This document shows, piece after piece, positions 1 through 11,534 of a DNA stretch of 64,000 bases. Under the pieces are notes generated by a model. The model searched no databases. It was not told where the DNA came from and saw only the letters and a program-made list of their open reading frames with translations. Positions within the stretch are counted from its first letter, which is position 1, and every line of letters starts with the position of its first letter. The position numbers were made by a program, and so were the translations under genes. Source of the DNA: Actinomadura latina NBRC 106108 (lineage in GTDB: Bacteria; Actinomycetota; Actinomycetes; Streptosporangiales; Streptosporangiaceae); the NCBI RefSeq assembly GCF_001552195.1, contig NZ_BCQS01000003.1, forward strand, positions 806,001 to 870,000. Direction: 5' to 3'.

Positions 1-33
1 TCCAACAAGGCCTTCGCTCACTACCGCTGGTAA
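1..33 (+). CDS. rpsG: 30S ribosomal protein S7, C-terminal end only
   Basis: The first 33 bases read as ten sense codons and a TAA stop, giving [10 protein letters not shown], the usual C-terminus of bacterial S7 in actinomycetes. S7 binds the 3' major domain of 16S rRNA and nucleates assembly of the 30S head. The rest of the gene lies outside the window. fusA begins 41 nt downstream, the normal str-operon order (rpsL-rpsG-fusA-tuf). Confidence 0.85.
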
Positions 34-73
34 CCCCGGCGAACTGCACCGACGAGACGACGCGAGGACGACA

Positions 74-2185
74 GTGGCTACCAAAACCGGTGTAGACCTG
101 GCCAGGGTCCGCAACATCGGGATCATGGCCCATATCGACGCGGGCAAGACCACGACGACCGAGCGCATCCTGTTCTACACCGGGATGAGCTACAAGATCG
201 GCGAGGTCCACGATGGCGCGGCCACCATGGACTGGATGGAGCAGGAGCAGGAGCGGGGGATCACCATCACCTCCGCCGCGACGACCTGCCACTGGCCCGT
301 GGACGAGACCGACCACACGATCAACATCATCGACACCCCCGGGCACGTCGACTTCACCATTGAGGTGGAGCGCAACCTGCGTGTGCTCGACGGTGCCGTC
401 GCGGTGTTCGACGGGGTCGCCGGTGTGGAGCCCCAGTCCGAGACCGTGTGGCGCCAGGCCGACCGCTACGGCGTCCCGCGCATGTGCTTCGTCAACAAGC
501 TCGACCGGGTCGGCGCGGAGTTCCACCGCTGCGTGGACATGATCGAGAACCGGCTCAACGCGACCCCGCTCGTGCTGCAGCTGCCGATCGGCGCCGAGGC
601 CGACTTCAAGGGCGTCGTCGACCTCGTGACGATGAAGGCCCTCGTGTGGAACGAGGAGGCCAAGCTCGGCGAGATGTACGACACGGTCGACGTCCCCGAG
701 TCGCACGCCGAGGCGGCCCGCGAGTGGCACGACCGGCTGGTCGAGACCCTCGCCGAGAACGACGACGAGATCATGGAGCTCTACCTGGAGGGCAACGAGC
801 CCACCGTCGAGCAGCTCCACGACGGCATCCGGCGCGCGACGATCGGTGCGAAGCTCACCCCGGTGACGTGCGGCACGGCCTTCAAGAACAAGGGCGTGCA
901 GCCGCTGCTGGACGCGATCGTCCGCTACCTGCCCTCCCCGCTGGACGTCGAGGCCATCGAGGGCCACGCCATCCGCGACGAGGCGAAGGTGCTCACGCGC
1001 AAGCCGAGCGAGGAGGAGCCGTTCTCGGCGCTGGCGTTCAAGATCGCGAGCGACCCGCACCTCGGCAAGCTCACCTTCGTCCGCGTCTACTCCGGCGTCA
1101 TGGAGTCCGGCACGAACGTGATGAACTCCGTCAAGGAGCGCAAGGAGCGCATCGGCAAGATCTACCGGATGCACGCCAACAAGCGCACCGAGATCGAGCG
1201 CGCGGGCGCCGGCGACATCGTCGCGGTGATGGGCCTCAAGCAGACCACCACCGGTGAGACGCTGTGCGACGACAAGGACCCCATCGTCCTGGAGTCGATG
1301 AACTTCCCGGCGCCGGTCATCCACGTCGCGATCGAGCCGAAGACCAAGGCCGACCAGCAGAAGCTGGGCACCGCGATCCAGCGGCTCGCCGAGGAGGACC
1401 CGTCCTTCCAGGTCCGCTCGGACGAGGAGACCGGGCAGACCGTCATCTCCGGCATGGGCGAGCTCCACCTGGAGATCCTCGTCGACCGGATGAAGCGCGA
1501 GTTCAAGGTCGACGCGAACGTCGGCAAGCCGCAGGTCGCCTACCGCGAGACGATCAGCCGCAAGGTCGAGAAGGTCGAGTACACCCACAAGAAGCAGACG
1601 GGCGGCTCCGGCCAGTTCGGCCGCGTGATCATCGACCTGGAGCCGCTGGGCGGCGGGTCCGACGGTTACGAGTTCGAGAACAAGGTCACCGGTGGCCGCA
1701 TCCCGCGGGAGTACATCCCGTCGGTCGACGCGGGCTGCCAGGAGGCCGCCGAGTTCGGGGTCCTCGCCGGCTACCCGATGGTGGGCGTCAAGGTCACCCT
1801 GCGGGACGGCGCCTACCACGAGGTCGACTCCTCGGAGATGGCGTTCAAGGTCGCCGGTTCCATGGCGTTCAAGGAGGCCGCCCGCAAGGCGTCCCCCACG
1901 CTGCTGGAGCCGATGATGTCCGTCGAGGTCACGACGCCCGAGGAGAACATGGGCGACGTGATCGGCGACCTCAACAGCCGCCGCGGCCAGGTCCAGTCCA
2001 TGGACGAGCGGCACGGCATGCGCGTCATCAAGGCGCTCGTGCCCCTGTCGGAGATGTTCGGCTACGTGGGTGATCTGCGAAGCAAGACCCAGGGCCGGGC
2101 TGTTTTCACGATGCAGTTCGACTCCTACGCCGAGGTTCCCACGAACGTCGCGCAGGAGATCATCGCCAAGGCGCGGGGCGAGTAA
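74..2185 (+). CDS. fusA: translation elongation factor G
   Basis: EF-G is the cytoplasmic GTPase that drives ribosomal translocation and, with RRF, ribosome recycling. The 703-residue product has the normal length. The G1 motif [13 protein letters not shown] lies near residue 19, the G2/switch region RGITITSAA follows, then DTPGH (G3) and NKLD (G4), and domains II-V continue to the C-terminus. The start is GTG, preceded by a modest GAGGAC purine stretch. It sits between rpsG and tuf in the str operon, so it is probably cotranscribed with them. Nothing unusual is seen. Confidence 0.98.
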   Translation: MATKTGVDLARVRNIGIMAHIDAGKTTTTERILFYTGMSYKIGEVHDGAATMDWMEQEQERGITITSAATTCHWPVDETDHTINIIDTPGHVDFTIEVERNLRVLDGAVAVFDGVAGVEPQSETVWRQADRYGVPRMCFVNKLDRVGAEFHRCVDMIENRLNATPLVLQLPIGAEADFKGVVDLVTMKALVWNEEAKLGEMYDTVDVPESHAEAAREWHDRLVETLAENDDEIMELYLEGNEPTVEQLHDGIRRATIGAKLTPVTCGTAFKNKGVQPLLDAIVRYLPSPLDVEAIEGHAIRDEAKVLTRKPSEEEPFSALAFKIASDPHLGKLTFVRVYSGVMESGTNVMNSVKERKERIGKIYRMHANKRTEIERAGAGDIVAVMGLKQTTTGETLCDDKDPIVLESMNFPAPVIHVAIEPKTKADQQKLGTAIQRLAEEDPSFQVRSDEETGQTVISGMGELHLEILVDRMKREFKVDANVGKPQVAYRETISRKVEKVEYTHKKQTGGSGQFGRVIIDLEPLGGGSDGYEFENKVTGGRIPREYIPSVDAGCQEAAEFGVLAGYPMVGVKVTLRDGAYHEVDSSEMAFKVAGSMAFKEAARKASPTLLEPMMSVEVTTPEENMGDVIGDLNSRRGQVQSMDERHGMRVIKALVPLSEMFGYVGDLRSKTQGRAVFTMQFDSYAEVPTNVAQEIIAKARGE

Positions 2186-2268
2186 GCACCCGGGCCTGCC
2201 CACAGATCACCAAGACGTACATCGAAGCGGTCGTCTAGACGGCCGAGGATCGCAACAAGGAGCAACCA

Positions 2269-3462
2269 GTGGCGAAGGCCAAGTTCGAGCGGACGAAGCC
2301 GCACGTGAACATCGGCACCATTGGACACATCGACCACGGTAAGACCACCCTTACCGCGGCGATCACCAAGGTGCTCCACGACAAGTACCCGGACCTCAAC
2401 CCCTTCACGCCGTTCGAGGACATCGACAAGGCGCCGGAGGAGCGCGAGCGCGGCATCACGATCTCGATCGCGCACGTCGAGTACCAGACCGAGGCCCGGC
2501 ACTACGCGCACGTGGACTGCCCGGGGCACGCCGACTACATCAAGAACATGATCACCGGTGCGGCGCAGATGGACGGCGCCATCCTGGTGGTCGCCGCCAC
2601 CGACGGCCCGATGCCGCAGACCAAGGAGCACGTGCTCCTGGCCCGCCAGGTCGGCGTCCCCTACATCGTCGTCGCGCTGAACAAGTGCGACATGGTGGAC
2701 GACGAGGAGATCCTGGAGCTCGTCGAGCTCGAGGTCCGCGAGCTGCTCTCCGAGTACGAGTTCCCGGGCGACGACCTTCCCGTCATCCGCGTGTCCGCCT
2801 TCCAGGCGCTGCAGGGCGACGAGAAGTGGGCCGAGTCCATCGTCGAGCTCATGAACGCCGTCGACGAGAACGTGCCGGAGCCGGTGCGCGACACCGAGAA
2901 GCCGTTCCTGATGCCGATCGAGGACGTCTTCTCGATCACCGGCCGCGGCACCGTCGTGACCGGCCGCATCGAGCGCGGTGTCGTCAACGTCAACGAGACC
3001 GTGGACATCATCGGCATCAAGCCCGAGTCCACCTCGACCACCGTCACCGGTGTCGAGATGTTCCGCAAGCTGCTCGACCAGGGCCAGGCGGGCGACAACG
3101 TCGGCCTGCTCCTGCGCGGCATCAAGCGCGAGGACGTCGAGCGCGGCCAGTGCGTCATCAAGCCGGGCACCAACACCCCGCACACCGAGTTCGAGGCGCA
3201 GGTCTACATCCTGTCCAAGGACGAGGGCGGCCGGCACACGCCGTTCTTCAACAACTACCGTCCGCAGTTCTACTTCCGGACCACGGACGTCACCGGCGTG
3301 GTGAACCTCCCCGAGGGCACCGAGATGGTCATGCCGGGCGACAACACCGAGATGCGCGTCGAGCTGATCCAGCCCGTCGCCATGGAGGAGGGCCTGAAGT
3401 TCGCCATCCGCGAGGGTGGCCGGACGGTCGGCGCCGGTCGCGTCACCAAGGTCATCAAGTAA
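2269..3462 (+). CDS. tuf: translation elongation factor Tu
   Basis: EF-Tu delivers aminoacyl-tRNA to the ribosomal A site as a GTP complex. The 397-residue product carries GHIDHGKTT (G1), RGITI (switch I), DCPGH (G3) and NKCD (G4) in order, followed by the two beta-barrel domains ending in GRVTKVIK. The GTG start has a clear AAGGAG Shine-Dalgarno sequence about 6 nt upstream. It lies 83 nt after fusA and is followed by a strong GC hairpin before rpsJ, which may separate the str and S10 transcripts. Confidence 0.98.
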   Translation: MAKAKFERTKPHVNIGTIGHIDHGKTTLTAAITKVLHDKYPDLNPFTPFEDIDKAPEERERGITISIAHVEYQTEARHYAHVDCPGHADYIKNMITGAAQMDGAILVVAATDGPMPQTKEHVLLARQVGVPYIVVALNKCDMVDDEEILELVELEVRELLSEYEFPGDDLPVIRVSAFQALQGDEKWAESIVELMNAVDENVPEPVRDTEKPFLMPIEDVFSITGRGTVVTGRIERGVVNVNETVDIIGIKPESTSTTVTGVEMFRKLLDQGQAGDNVGLLLRGIKREDVERGQCVIKPGTNTPHTEFEAQVYILSKDEGGRHTPFFNNYRPQFYFRTTDVTGVVNLPEGTEMVMPGDNTEMRVELIQPVAMEEGLKFAIREGGRTVGAGRVTKVIK

Positions 3463-3473
3463 CACCCCTCGTA

Positions 3474-3519
3474 ACGCGGCGGCCCAGCCGCCGGGACCCC
3501 GGCAACTGGGCCGCCGCGT
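3474..3519 (+). terminator. Perfect 14-bp GC hairpin between tuf and rpsJ
   Basis: Arms 3474-3487 (ACGCGGCGGCCCAG) and 3506-3519 are exact reverse complements, with an 18-nt loop that holds a smaller GC stem. No T-tract follows, so it is either an actinobacterial-type terminator or a partial attenuator between the str and S10 operons. Confidence 0.6.
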
Positions 3520-3570
3520 CACGACCATGAAGTAAACAGCGGCACTACAGCAAAGGACACCGAGGCCACC

Positions 3571-3879
3571 ATGGCGGGACAGAAGATCCGCATCCGGCTC
3601 AAGGCCTACGACCACGAGGTCATCGACACCTCCGCGAAGAAGATCGTTGAGACGGTGACGCGGACGGGCGCCAAGGTCGCGGGCCCGGTGCCGCTGCCGA
3701 CCGAGAAGAACGTGTACTGCGTCATCCGCTCGCCGCACAAGTACAAGGACAGCCGCGAGCACTTCGAGATGCGCACGCACAAGCGGTTGATCGACATCAT
3801 CGACCCGACGCCCAAGACGGTCGACTCGCTGATGCGGCTCGACCTGCCGGCCGGCGTTGACATCGAGATCAAGCTCTGA
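3571..3879 (+). CDS. rpsJ: 30S ribosomal protein S10
   Basis: S10 is a 30S head protein and, in other bacteria, the NusE partner of NusB in antitermination. The 102-residue product is the normal length and carries the conserved core [13 protein letters not shown] and the C-terminal stretch [14 protein letters not shown]. The ATG start has AAAGGA and GAGG purine runs upstream. It is the first gene of the S10 operon, 108 nt after tuf and 14 nt before rplC. Confidence 0.98.
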   Translation: MAGQKIRIRLKAYDHEVIDTSAKKIVETVTRTGAKVAGPVPLPTEKNVYCVIRSPHKYKDSREHFEMRTHKRLIDIIDPTPKTVDSLMRLDLPAGVDIEIKL

Positions 3880-3893
3880 GGGACGCACCGAGA

Positions 3894-4544
3894 ATGAGTA
3901 CGCAGAGGAAGGGCGTCCTGGGCGAGAAGCTCGGCATGACCCAGGTCTTCGACGATGAGGGCCGGATCGTTCCGGTGACCGTCGTCCAGGCCGGGCCGTG
4001 TGTCGTGACCCAGCTCCGCACCCAGGAGAACGACGGCTACACCGCCGTCCAGCTCGGGTTCGGGCAGATCGACCCCCGCAAGGTGAACAAGCCGCGCGCG
4101 GGTCACTTCGAGAAGGCCGGCGTGACGCCGCGCCGCTACCTCGTCGAACTGCGGGCCGACGACACCACCGAGTACGAACTCGGCCAGGAGATCACCGCCG
4201 ACGTCTTCGAGGCCGGCCAGAAGATCGACGTGACCGGGACGAGCAAGGGCAAGGGCACCGCCGGTGTCATGAAGCGCCACGGGTTCAAGGGCCTCAGCGC
4301 TTCGCACGGCACCCAGCGCAAGCACCGCTCCCCGGGTTCGATCGGCGGCTGCGCGACCCCCGGTCGCGTCTTCAAGGGCCTCCGCATGGCGGGACGGCAC
4401 GGCAACGCCCGTACCACCGTGCAGAACCTGACCGTCCACGCCATCGACGCGGAGAAGAACCTGCTGCTCATCAAGGGCGCGGTTCCCGGTCCCAACGGCG
4501 GCGTGGTGCTGGTCCGCGACGCAGTGAAGGGGACGGGCAAGTGA
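3894..4544 (+). CDS. rplC: 50S ribosomal protein L3
   Basis: L3 binds 23S rRNA near the peptidyl transferase centre and is an early 50S assembly protein. The 216-residue product begins near [17 protein letters not shown] and contains the conserved loop [14 protein letters not shown] and GMAGRHG-like segment ([16 protein letters not shown]). Its stop codon overlaps the GTG start of rplD by 4 nt (GTGA), indicating translational coupling within the S10 operon. Confidence 0.98.
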   Translation: MSTQRKGVLGEKLGMTQVFDDEGRIVPVTVVQAGPCVVTQLRTQENDGYTAVQLGFGQIDPRKVNKPRAGHFEKAGVTPRRYLVELRADDTTEYELGQEITADVFEAGQKIDVTGTSKGKGTAGVMKRHGFKGLSASHGTQRKHRSPGSIGGCATPGRVFKGLRMAGRHGNARTTVQNLTVHAIDAEKNLLLIKGAVPGPNGGVVLVRDAVKGTGK

Positions 4545-5167
4545 CCTCCAAGCTCGACATCGACCTGCCCGCCGAGGTCTTCGACGCGAAGACCAGCGTG
4601 CCGCTGATCCACCAGGTCGTGGTGGCGCAGCTGGCCGCCGCGCGCCAGGGCACGCACTCCACCAAGACCCGCGGCGACGTCCGCGGCGGCGGCAAGAAGC
4701 CGTACCGGCAGAAGGGCACCGGCCGCGCCCGCCAGGGCTCGATCCGCGCGCCCCAGTTCGCCGGCGGCGGCACCGTGCACGGCCCGCAGCCGCGGGACTA
4801 CTCGCAGAAGACGCCCAAGAAGATGAAGGCGGCCGCGCTGCGCGGCGCCCTGTCCGACCGCGCCCGCTACGGCAGGGTGCACGTGGTCGACAGCATCATC
4901 GAGGGCGACACCCCGAAGACGAAGACGGCAGTGAAGGCCCTGCGCACGGTGCTTGCCGATGCGCACGGAGCGGGCACCGAGGCCAAGCGCGTCCTCCTGG
5001 TCCTGGACCGCGAGGACGAGCTGACCTGGAAGAGCCTGCGCAACGAGCCGAGCGTGCACGTTCTCGTCTCCGACCAGCTCAACACCTACGACGTGCTGGT
5101 GAACGACGTCGTCGTCTTCACGAAGACGGCCTACGACGAGTTCATCTCGCGCGCGGCGAAGAAGTAA
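4541..5167 (+). CDS. rplD: 50S ribosomal protein L4
   Basis: L4 lines the peptide exit tunnel; in E. coli it also represses the S10 operon. The start was taken as GTG at 4541, which overlaps the rplC stop by 4 nt and gives 208 residues. The product contains the tunnel-loop signature [20 protein letters not shown] near residues 45-65 and ends in [13 protein letters not shown]. The reading frame stays open upstream inside rplC, but that extension is not L4-like. Confidence 0.97.
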   Translation: MTSKLDIDLPAEVFDAKTSVPLIHQVVVAQLAAARQGTHSTKTRGDVRGGGKKPYRQKGTGRARQGSIRAPQFAGGGTVHGPQPRDYSQKTPKKMKAAALRGALSDRARYGRVHVVDSIIEGDTPKTKTAVKALRTVLADAHGAGTEAKRVLLVLDREDELTWKSLRNEPSVHVLVSDQLNTYDVLVNDVVVFTKTAYDEFISRAAKK

Positions 5168-5181
5168 GGAGGGTCGCACCC

Positions 5182-5481
5182 ATGAACAAGATCGCCGACC
5201 CCCGCGACATCATCATCGCGCCGGTCGTCTCGGAGAAGAGCTACGGGCTGCTGGACGAGAACAAGTACACGTTCATCGTCCGCCCGGACGCCAACAAGAC
5301 GCAGATCAAGCAGGCCGTCCAGGCCGTGTTCGGCGTCAAGGTGACGAACGTGAACACGCTCAACCGGCAGGGCAAGCGCAAGCGCACCCGGTTCGGTTAC
5401 GGCAAGCGCAAGGACAGCAAGCGAGCCATCGTCAGCCTGGCCGAGGGCGAGCGGATCGACATCTTCGGCGGCCCGGCCTAA
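5182..5481 (+). CDS. rplW: 50S ribosomal protein L23
   Basis: L23 sits at the exit of the polypeptide tunnel and is the docking site for trigger factor and SRP. The 99-residue product contains [21 protein letters not shown] and the [17 protein letters not shown] basic segment typical of the family. An AGGAGG Shine-Dalgarno sequence lies about 10 nt upstream of the ATG. It follows rplD by 14 nt. Confidence 0.97.
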   Translation: MNKIADPRDIIIAPVVSEKSYGLLDENKYTFIVRPDANKTQIKQAVQAVFGVKVTNVNTLNRQGKRKRTRFGYGKRKDSKRAIVSLAEGERIDIFGGPA

Positions 5482-5523
5482 CCGGCCGAGGCTCCGGAGC
5501 AGATAAAGGGATGAACGAAAAAG

Positions 5524-6357
5524 ATGGGCATCCGTAACTACAAGCCGACGACTCCAGGGCGTCGCGGCTCCAGCGTGGCCGACTTCGTCGAGGTCACGCG
5601 CGACGAGCCGGAGAAGTCGCTGCTGCGTCCGCTCCCCAAGAAGGGCGGCCGCAACAACCACGGCCGCATCACCACCCGGCACCAGGGCGGCGGGCACAAG
5701 CGCGCCTACCGCGTGATCGACTTCCGCCGGCACGACAAGGACGGTGTGCCGGCCAAGGTCGCGCACATCGAGTACGACCCGAACCGCACCGCGCGGATCG
5801 CGCTGCTGCACTACGTGGACGGCGAGAAGCGCTACATCCTCGCCCCGCGCGGACTCAAGCAGGGCGACCGGGTGGAGAACGGCGCGGGCGCGGACATCAA
5901 GCCGGGCAACTGCATGCCGCTGCGCAACATCCCGACCGGTACGGTCGTGCACGCCATCGAGCTGCGCCCCGGCGGCGGCGCCAAGATCGCCCGCAGTGCG
6001 GGCGCCGGCGTCCAGCTGCTGGCCAAGGAGGGCAAGTACGCCACGCTGCGCATGCCCTCCGGCGAGATGCGGATGGTGGACGTGCGGTGCCGCGCGACGG
6101 TCGGCGAGGTCGGCAACGCCGAGCAGTCGAACATCAACTGGGGCAAGGCCGGCCGGATGCGGTGGAAGGGCAAGCGCCCGACCGTCCGCGGTGTCGCCAT
6201 GAACCCGATCGACCACCCGCACGGTGGTGGTGAGGGCAAGACCTCCGGTGGCCGCCACCCGGTGAACCCCGCCGGCAAGAAGGAAGGCCGCACTCGCCAG
6301 GCGAACAAGTCGAGCGACCGGCTGATCGTCCGTCGTCGCAGCAAGAAGAAGCGGTAG
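5524..6357 (+). CDS. rplB: 50S ribosomal protein L2
   Basis: L2 is a universally conserved 50S protein needed for subunit association and peptidyl transfer. The 277-residue product is the usual length. It shows [17 protein letters not shown] near residues 50-65 and the functionally important [14 protein letters not shown] segment with the conserved histidine near residue 230. The ribosome-binding site is poor: GGGA lies about 14 nt from the ATG. It lies between rplW and rpsS in the S10 operon. Confidence 0.98.
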   Translation: MGIRNYKPTTPGRRGSSVADFVEVTRDEPEKSLLRPLPKKGGRNNHGRITTRHQGGGHKRAYRVIDFRRHDKDGVPAKVAHIEYDPNRTARIALLHYVDGEKRYILAPRGLKQGDRVENGAGADIKPGNCMPLRNIPTGTVVHAIELRPGGGAKIARSAGAGVQLLAKEGKYATLRMPSGEMRMVDVRCRATVGEVGNAEQSNINWGKAGRMRWKGKRPTVRGVAMNPIDHPHGGGEGKTSGGRHPVNPAGKKEGRTRQANKSSDRLIVRRRSKKKR

Positions 6358-6369
6358 GAGTCGCTCGTC

Positions 6370-6651
6370 ATGCCACGTAGCCTTAAGAAGGGCCCGTTCG
6401 TGGACGACCACCTTCAGAAGAAGGTCGACGTCCAGAATGAGAAGGGCACCAAGAACGTCATCAAGACGTGGTCGCGGCGCTCCATGATCGTGCCGGACAT
6501 GATCGGTCACACGATCGCCGTGCACGACGGCCGCAAGCACGTGCCGGTGTTCATCACCGACTCGATGGTGGGACACAAGCTCGGCGAGTTCGCGCCGACG
6601 CGGACGTTCCGCAGCCACGTCAAGGAAGACCGCCGCAGCCGCCGAGGCTGA
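6370..6651 (+). CDS. rpsS: 30S ribosomal protein S19
   Basis: S19 forms a complex with S13 in the 30S head and contacts the A-site region. The 93-residue product starts [14 protein letters not shown] and contains the conserved [17 protein letters not shown] and [10 protein letters not shown] blocks. The ATG follows an AGGAG element that includes the rplB stop region, 12 nt after rplB. It is followed by rplV, as usual. Confidence 0.98.
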   Translation: MPRSLKKGPFVDDHLQKKVDVQNEKGTKNVIKTWSRRSMIVPDMIGHTIAVHDGRKHVPVFITDSMVGHKLGEFAPTRTFRSHVKEDRRSRRG

Positions 6652-6688
6652 GCAGGCAGAGCAGTAGATCGTACGGAGAGGATCAGCG

Positions 6689-7071
6689 ATGGAAGCCAGG
6701 GCCCAGGCGCGGTACATCCGCGTCACGCCCAGGAAGGCCCGCCGCGTGGTGGACCTCATCCGCGGCCTGCCTGCCGCGGAGGCTCAGGCGGTGCTGCGGT
6801 TCGCCCCCCAGGCTGCTAGTGAGCCGGTGGGCAAGGTGCTGGCGAGTGCCATCGCCAACGCCGAGCACAACTTCAAGCTCGACTCGGACGCGCTCGTCGT
6901 GAGCCGTGCGTGGGTGGACGAGGGGCCGACGCTCAAGCGTTTCCGCCCCCGCGCCCAGGGCCGGGCTTACCGCATCAACAAGCGCACGAGCCACATCACG
7001 GTGGTCGTGGAGTCGCGGGACGACGCGGTTTCCGCGTCGGGCGGCGGTAAGAAGACGAGGAGGGCCCGGTA

Positions 7072-7072
<1 letters not shown>
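6689..7072 (+). CDS. rplV: 50S ribosomal protein L22
   Basis: L22 lines the exit tunnel next to L4, and its beta-hairpin is a macrolide-resistance site in other bacteria. The 127-residue product begins [25 protein letters not shown] and contains the hairpin [25 protein letters not shown] short basic tail ([10 protein letters not shown]) ends the protein. Its TAG stop shares one base with the GTG start of rpsC. Confidence 0.97.
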
Positions 7073-7953
<881 letters not shown>

Positions 7954-7960
7954 GTAACCG

Positions 7961-8380
7961 ATGCTGATCCCTCGCAAGGTCAAGCACCGCAAGCAGCACC
8001 ACCCGAGGCGCCGTGGCATGGCCAAGGGCGGCACGAGGGTGACGTTCGGCGAGTACGGCATCCAGGCCGTCGAGAGCGCGTACGTGACGAACCGGCAGAT
8101 CGAGGCCGCGCGTATCGCGATGACCCGTCACATCAAGCGTGGCGGCAAGGTCTGGATCAACATCTTCCCGGACCGTCCGCTGACCAAGAAGCCCGCCGAG
8201 ACCCGCATGGGTTCCGGCAAGGGCTCCGTCGAGTGGTGGGTGGCCAACGTGAAGCCGGGCCGCGTGCTCTTCGAGATCTCCTACCCGGACGAGCGGATCG
8301 CCCGGGAGGCCCTCACGCGCGCGATCCACAAGCTCCCGATGAAGTGCAAGATTGTTAAGCGAGAGGTGGGTGAGTCCTGA
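7961..8380 (+). CDS. rplP: 50S ribosomal protein L16
   Basis: L16 organises the A-site region of the 50S subunit. The 139-residue product begins [24 protein letters not shown] and contains the conserved [24 protein letters not shown]. The TGA stop shares one base with the rpmC ATG. The spacing to rpsC is 7 nt, and a GGGGAG element lies inside the end of rpsC. Confidence 0.98.
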   Translation: MLIPRKVKHRKQHHPRRRGMAKGGTRVTFGEYGIQAVESAYVTNRQIEAARIAMTRHIKRGGKVWINIFPDRPLTKKPAETRMGSGKGSVEWWVANVKPGRVLFEISYPDERIAREALTRAIHKLPMKCKIVKREVGES

Positions 8381-8622
8381 TGGCCAAGGGTCTTGCCGCC
8401 GACGACCTGCGGACCGAGCCCGAGGACGTCCTGGTCACCAAGCTGAAGGAAGCCAAGGAGGAGCTGTTCAACCTCCGCTTCCAGGCCGCGACCGGCCAGC
8501 TTGAGAGCCACGGGCGCCTGCGCACCGTGAAGCGCGAGATCGCTCGCATCTACACAGTGATGCGCGAGCGCGAGCTCGGCATCGTCACGGTCGCCGAGGA
8601 CGCCGCGGAGGGCAACGAATGA
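8380..8622 (+). CDS. rpmC: 50S ribosomal protein L29
   Basis: L29 is a small two-helix protein beside L23 at the tunnel exit. The 80-residue product contains the family core [20 protein letters not shown] and [17 protein letters not shown], with an acidic C-terminal tail usual for actinobacteria. Both ends overlap neighbours: 1 nt with rplP, 4 nt (ATGA) with rpsQ. Confidence 0.97.
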   Translation: MAKGLAADDLRTEPEDVLVTKLKEAKEELFNLRFQAATGQLESHGRLRTVKREIARIYTVMRERELGIVTVAEDAAEGNE

Positions 8623-8891
8623 CCGAGCAGCAGACGGAGAAGCGGAGCAGCCGCAAGGTCCTTGAGGGTCTCGTGGTCAGCGACAAGATGGACAAGACCG
8701 TGGTCGTGTCCGTCGAGGACCGGGTGACCCACCGCAGGTACCACAAGGTGATCCGCCGCACGAAGAACTACAAGGCGCACGACGAGGGCAACGAGTGCGG
8801 CGTGGGCGACCGCGTCCGGCTCATGGAGACCCGTCCGCTGTCGGCCACCAAGCGGTGGCGCGTGGTGGAGATCCTCGAGAAGGCCAAGTAG
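8619..8891 (+). CDS. rpsQ: 30S ribosomal protein S17
   Basis: S17 is an OB-fold protein that binds the 5' domain of 16S rRNA. The 90-residue product contains [24 protein letters not shown] with the conserved KMDKT motif, and [20 protein letters not shown] near the C-terminus. Its ATG start overlaps the rpmC stop. It is the last gene of the S10 operon; a 97-nt gap with hairpins separates it from rplN. Confidence 0.97.
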   Translation: MTEQQTEKRSSRKVLEGLVVSDKMDKTVVVSVEDRVTHRRYHKVIRRTKNYKAHDEGNECGVGDRVRLMETRPLSATKRWRVVEILEKAK

Positions 8892-8895
8892 GCCC

Positions 8896-8913
8896 GCGGG
8901 GCGCGAGCCCCGC
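8896..8913 (+). terminator. Short GC hairpin with a GCGA loop between rpsQ and rplN
   Basis: GCGGGGC (8896-8902) and GCCCCGC (8907-8913) pair across a GCGA tetraloop. A second small stem, CCGGAC/GTCCGG, lies at 8943-8957. They mark the S10/spc boundary and may only attenuate, because no T-tract follows. Confidence 0.4.
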
Positions 8914-8988
8914 ACTGTACATGACTGGTTCCACCAGGCTGGCCGGACGACGTCCGGTGCAGAACCGGTGTGACGAACAGGAGTTGAC

Positions 8989-9357
8989 GTGATCCAGCAG
9001 GAGTCGCGACTCAAGGTCGCCGACAACACGGGTGCGAAGGAGATCCTTTGCATCCGGGTTCTCGGCGGCTCGGGTCGGCGCTACGCGGGAGTCGGCGACA
9101 TCATCGTCGCGACGGTGAAGGACGCCCTTCCCGGCGCGGGCGTGAAGAAGGGTGACGTCGTCAAGGCGGTCGTCGTGCGCACCCGCAAGGAGCGCCGGCG
9201 CCCGGACGGCTCCTACATCCGCTTCGACGAGAACGCCGCCGTCCTGATCCGGGACGGCGGCGACCCCCGCGGCACCCGTATCTTCGGCCCGGTGGGCCGC
9301 GAACTGCGCGAGAAGAAGTTCATGCGCATCATCTCGCTCGCGCCGGAGGTGCTCTGA
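8989..9357 (+). CDS. rplN: 50S ribosomal protein L14
   Basis: L14 contacts 16S rRNA at an intersubunit bridge and binds the silencing factor RsfS. The 122-residue product begins [19 protein letters not shown], matching the family from the first residue, so the GTG at 8989 is the start. It contains [23 protein letters not shown] and ends SLAPEVL. It is the first gene of the spc operon. The stop overlaps the rplX ATG by 1 nt. Confidence 0.98.
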   Translation: MIQQESRLKVADNTGAKEILCIRVLGGSGRRYAGVGDIIVATVKDALPGAGVKKGDVVKAVVVRTRKERRRPDGSYIRFDENAAVLIRDGGDPRGTRIFGPVGRELREKKFMRIISLAPEVL

Positions 9358-9665
9358 TGAAGATCCGCAAGGGCGACGAGGTCATCGTCCTCGCCGGCAA
9401 GGACAAGGGCGCGACGGGCAAGGTCCTGCGCGTCGACCCGCGCGCGGAGCGCGTCGTCGTCGAGGGCGTCAACCTCATCACCAAGAACATCAAGGCCGAC
9501 CAGCAGCGCGCCGGCAAGGAAAGCGGCCGCGTCACTGTCGAGGCGCCGCTGCACGTCAGCAACGTCGCGATCGTCGAGGACGGCAAGCCGGTCCGGGTCG
9601 GTTACCGCATCAACGAGGACGGCACGAAGGTCCGGATCTCGCGCCGCAGCGGTAAGGAGATCTGA
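9357..9665 (+). CDS. rplX: 50S ribosomal protein L24
   Basis: L24 is one of the initiators of 50S assembly. The 102-residue product contains the KOW motif [23 protein letters not shown] at its N-terminus and [16 protein letters not shown] after it. It is translationally coupled to rplN (1 nt overlap) and followed by rplE after 5 nt. Confidence 0.97.
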   Translation: MKIRKGDEVIVLAGKDKGATGKVLRVDPRAERVVVEGVNLITKNIKADQQRAGKESGRVTVEAPLHVSNVAIVEDGKPVRVGYRINEDGTKVRISRRSGKEI

Positions 9666-9670
9666 GACCG

Positions 9671-10246
9671 ATGACCGAGACCACCACAGAGCGTCCCGTC
9701 CCGACGCCGCGCCTCAAGGTCCGCTACCGCGAGGAGATCGCGGGGCAGATGCGCGAGCAGTTCGGCTACGCCAACGTCATGCAGATTCCCACGCTGACCA
9801 AGATCGTGGTCAACATGGGCGTCGGCGACGCGGCCAAGGACGCCAAGCTGATCGAGGGCGCCGTCCGCGACCTGTCGCTGATCACCGGCCAGAAGCCGGC
9901 GGTCAACCGGGCCCGCAAGTCCATCGCGCAGTTCAAGCTGCGCGAGGGCATGCCGATCGGCGCGCACGCCACGCTGCGCGGCGACCGCATGTGGGAGTTC
10001 CTGGACCGGCTGCTCGCCACCGCGCTGCCCCGCATCCGCGACTTCCGCGGCCTGTCGCCGAAGCAGTTCGACGGCAATGGCAACTACACCTTCGGGCTGA
10101 CTGAGCAGGTCATGTTCCACGAGGTCGACCCGGACAAGATCGACCGCTCGCGGGGCATGGACATCACGGTCGTGACGAGCGCGAAGACCGACGACGAGGG
10201 CCGGGCGCTGCTCAAGCTCCTGGGCTTCCCCTTCAAGGAGAGCTGA
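9671..10246 (+). CDS. rplE: 50S ribosomal protein L5
   Basis: L5 binds 5S rRNA and contacts P-site tRNA. The 191-residue product carries [46 protein letters not shown] and [17 protein letters not shown], all diagnostic of L5. A strong AAGGAG overlaps the end of rplX. The first ten residues ([10 protein letters not shown]) are a short lineage-specific extension. Confidence 0.98.
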   Translation: MTETTTERPVPTPRLKVRYREEIAGQMREQFGYANVMQIPTLTKIVVNMGVGDAAKDAKLIEGAVRDLSLITGQKPAVNRARKSIAQFKLREGMPIGAHATLRGDRMWEFLDRLLATALPRIRDFRGLSPKQFDGNGNYTFGLTEQVMFHEVDPDKIDRSRGMDITVVTSAKTDDEGRALLKLLGFPFKES

Positions 10247-10248
10247 GC

Positions 10249-10434
10249 ATGGCGAAGAAGTCGCTGATCGCCAAGGCGGCGCGGAAGCCGAAGTTCGGTG
10301 TGCGCGCGTACACTCGGTGCTCGCGCTGCGGGCGCCCGCGTTCCGTCTACCGGAAGTTCGGCCTGTGCCGTGTGTGCTTCCGGGAGATGGCCCACCGCGG
10401 CGAGCTGCCCGGCATCACGAAGTCCAGCTGGTGA
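10249..10434 (+). CDS. rpsN: 30S ribosomal protein S14, zinc-binding type Z
   Basis: This is the short zinc-binding S14 of the 30S head. The 61-residue product has [20 protein letters not shown], giving the CxxC...CxxC zinc site near residues 24-43, and ends GITKSSW. Type Z S14 is constitutive, and actinomycetes often hold a zinc-free paralogue elsewhere that is derepressed by zinc limitation. The AAGGAG upstream lies inside the rplE end. Confidence 0.97.
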   Translation: MAKKSLIAKAARKPKFGVRAYTRCSRCGRPRSVYRKFGLCRVCFREMAHRGELPGITKSSW

Positions 10435-10438
10435 CCGC

Positions 10439-10465
10439 GTCCCCCGGGGGACGACCCCGGGGGAC
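10439..10465 (+). terminator. Perfect 11-bp GC hairpin between rpsN and rpsH
   Basis: GTCCCCCGGGG (10439-10449) pairs exactly with 10455-10465 across a 5-nt loop. It follows the rpsN stop immediately and sits in a 146-nt gap before rpsH. There is no T-tract, so it may tune rather than end transcription. Confidence 0.5.
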
Positions 10466-10580
10466 GGGACACCGGCCTGTAATGACCAACCGGGAGCCCG
10501 AGAGGGCGCCCACGACCGCGCCAAAGGTCCACGGGCCGCATCAACCCGAGGAAACCGTGGCGAGGGAGGGCCAGTAGGCC

Positions 10581-10979
10581 ATGACGATGACCGACCCGAT
10601 CGCAGACATGCTGACGCGTCTGCGCAATGCGAATTCGGCGTACCACGACCAGGTGGCGATGCCGTACTCGAAGATCAAGGCGCACATCGCCGAGATCCTC
10701 CAGCAGGAGGGCTACATCTCGGGCTGGAGCGTGGAGGACGCCGAGGTCGGCAAGAAGCTCAACATCGAGCTCAAGTTCGGCCCGACCCGTGAGCGTTCGA
10801 TCGCCGGCATCAAGCGCGTCTCGAAGCCGGGTCTGCGCGTGTACGCGAAGAAGGACAACCTGCCGAAGGTCCTGGGCGGACTGGGCGTCGCGATCATCTC
10901 GACGTCCTCCGGTCTGATGACCGACCGTCAGGCGGGCAAGCGCGGCGTGGGCGGGGAAGTCCTCGCCTACGTCTGGTGA
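10581..10979 (+). CDS. rpsH: 30S ribosomal protein S8
   Basis: S8 binds the central domain of 16S rRNA and, in E. coli, represses the spc operon. The 132-residue product contains [14 protein letters not shown] at its start and [27 protein letters not shown] at its end, split here only by the usual loop. The ATG at 10581 is used; an in-frame ATG two codons later is an alternative. The 146-nt upstream gap is the longest inside the spc cluster before secY. Confidence 0.98.
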   Translation: MTMTDPIADMLTRLRNANSAYHDQVAMPYSKIKAHIAEILQQEGYISGWSVEDAEVGKKLNIELKFGPTRERSIAGIKRVSKPGLRVYAKKDNLPKVLGGLGVAIISTSSGLMTDRQAGKRGVGGEVLAYVW

Positions 10980-10995
10980 GGGGAGGTACCTAACA

Positions 10996-11532
10996 ATGTC
11001 TCGTATTGGACGTCTCCCCATCGCCGTGCCGAGCGGCGTCGAGGTCAGCCTCGACGGCCGGGAGGTCACCGTCAAGGGGCCGAAGGGCACGCTGTCGCAC
11101 ACGGTCGCCGAGCCCATCGAGGTCAGCCAGGAGGACGGCAGGATCGTCGTCACCCGGCCGAACGACATCAACAAGGTGCGCGGGCTGCACGGGCTCACCC
11201 GGACGCTGATCAACAACATGGTCGTCGGGGTCACCGACGGCTACAAGAAGACCCTGGTCATCCAGGGCGTCGGCTACCGGGTGGTGGCGAAGGGCCAGAA
11301 CGTCGAGTTCTCGCTCGGGTACAGCCACCCGATCCCGTTCGAAGCGCCGGACGGCATCAAGCTCACCGTCGAGAGGCCGACGCAGCTGACCGTCGAGGGC
11401 ATCGACAAGCAGCTCGTCGGCGAGATCGCCGCCCGCATCCGCAAGCTGCGCAAGCCCGACCCGTACAAGGGCAAGGGCGTGCGTTACGAGGGCGAGCAGA
11501 TCCGCCGCAAGGTCGGAAAGGCTGGTAAGTAG
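10996..11532 (+). CDS. rplF: 50S ribosomal protein L6
   Basis: L6 lies near the factor-binding site of the 50S subunit. The 178-residue product begins [21 protein letters not shown] and has two L6 repeats, with [11 protein letters not shown] and the C-terminal signature [27 protein letters not shown] lies about 10 nt upstream of the ATG. It is followed by rplR after 2 nt. Confidence 0.98.
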   Translation: MSRIGRLPIAVPSGVEVSLDGREVTVKGPKGTLSHTVAEPIEVSQEDGRIVVTRPNDINKVRGLHGLTRTLINNMVVGVTDGYKKTLVIQGVGYRVVAKGQNVEFSLGYSHPIPFEAPDGIKLTVERPTQLTVEGIDKQLVGEIAARIRKLRKPDPYKGKGVRYEGEQIRRKVGKAGK

Positions 11533-11534
11533 TC

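Noticed and set aside
448..1257. 269-codon plus-strand frame inside fusA
   Set aside because: Arg/Gly/Ala/Pro-rich out-of-frame shadow of fusA with no motif or ribosome-binding site.
2125..3888. 587-codon minus-strand open frame over tuf and rpsJ
   Set aside because: It is antisense to genes with unmistakable products; its composition (mostly L, V, D, G, R) is the usual shadow of high-GC codon bias.
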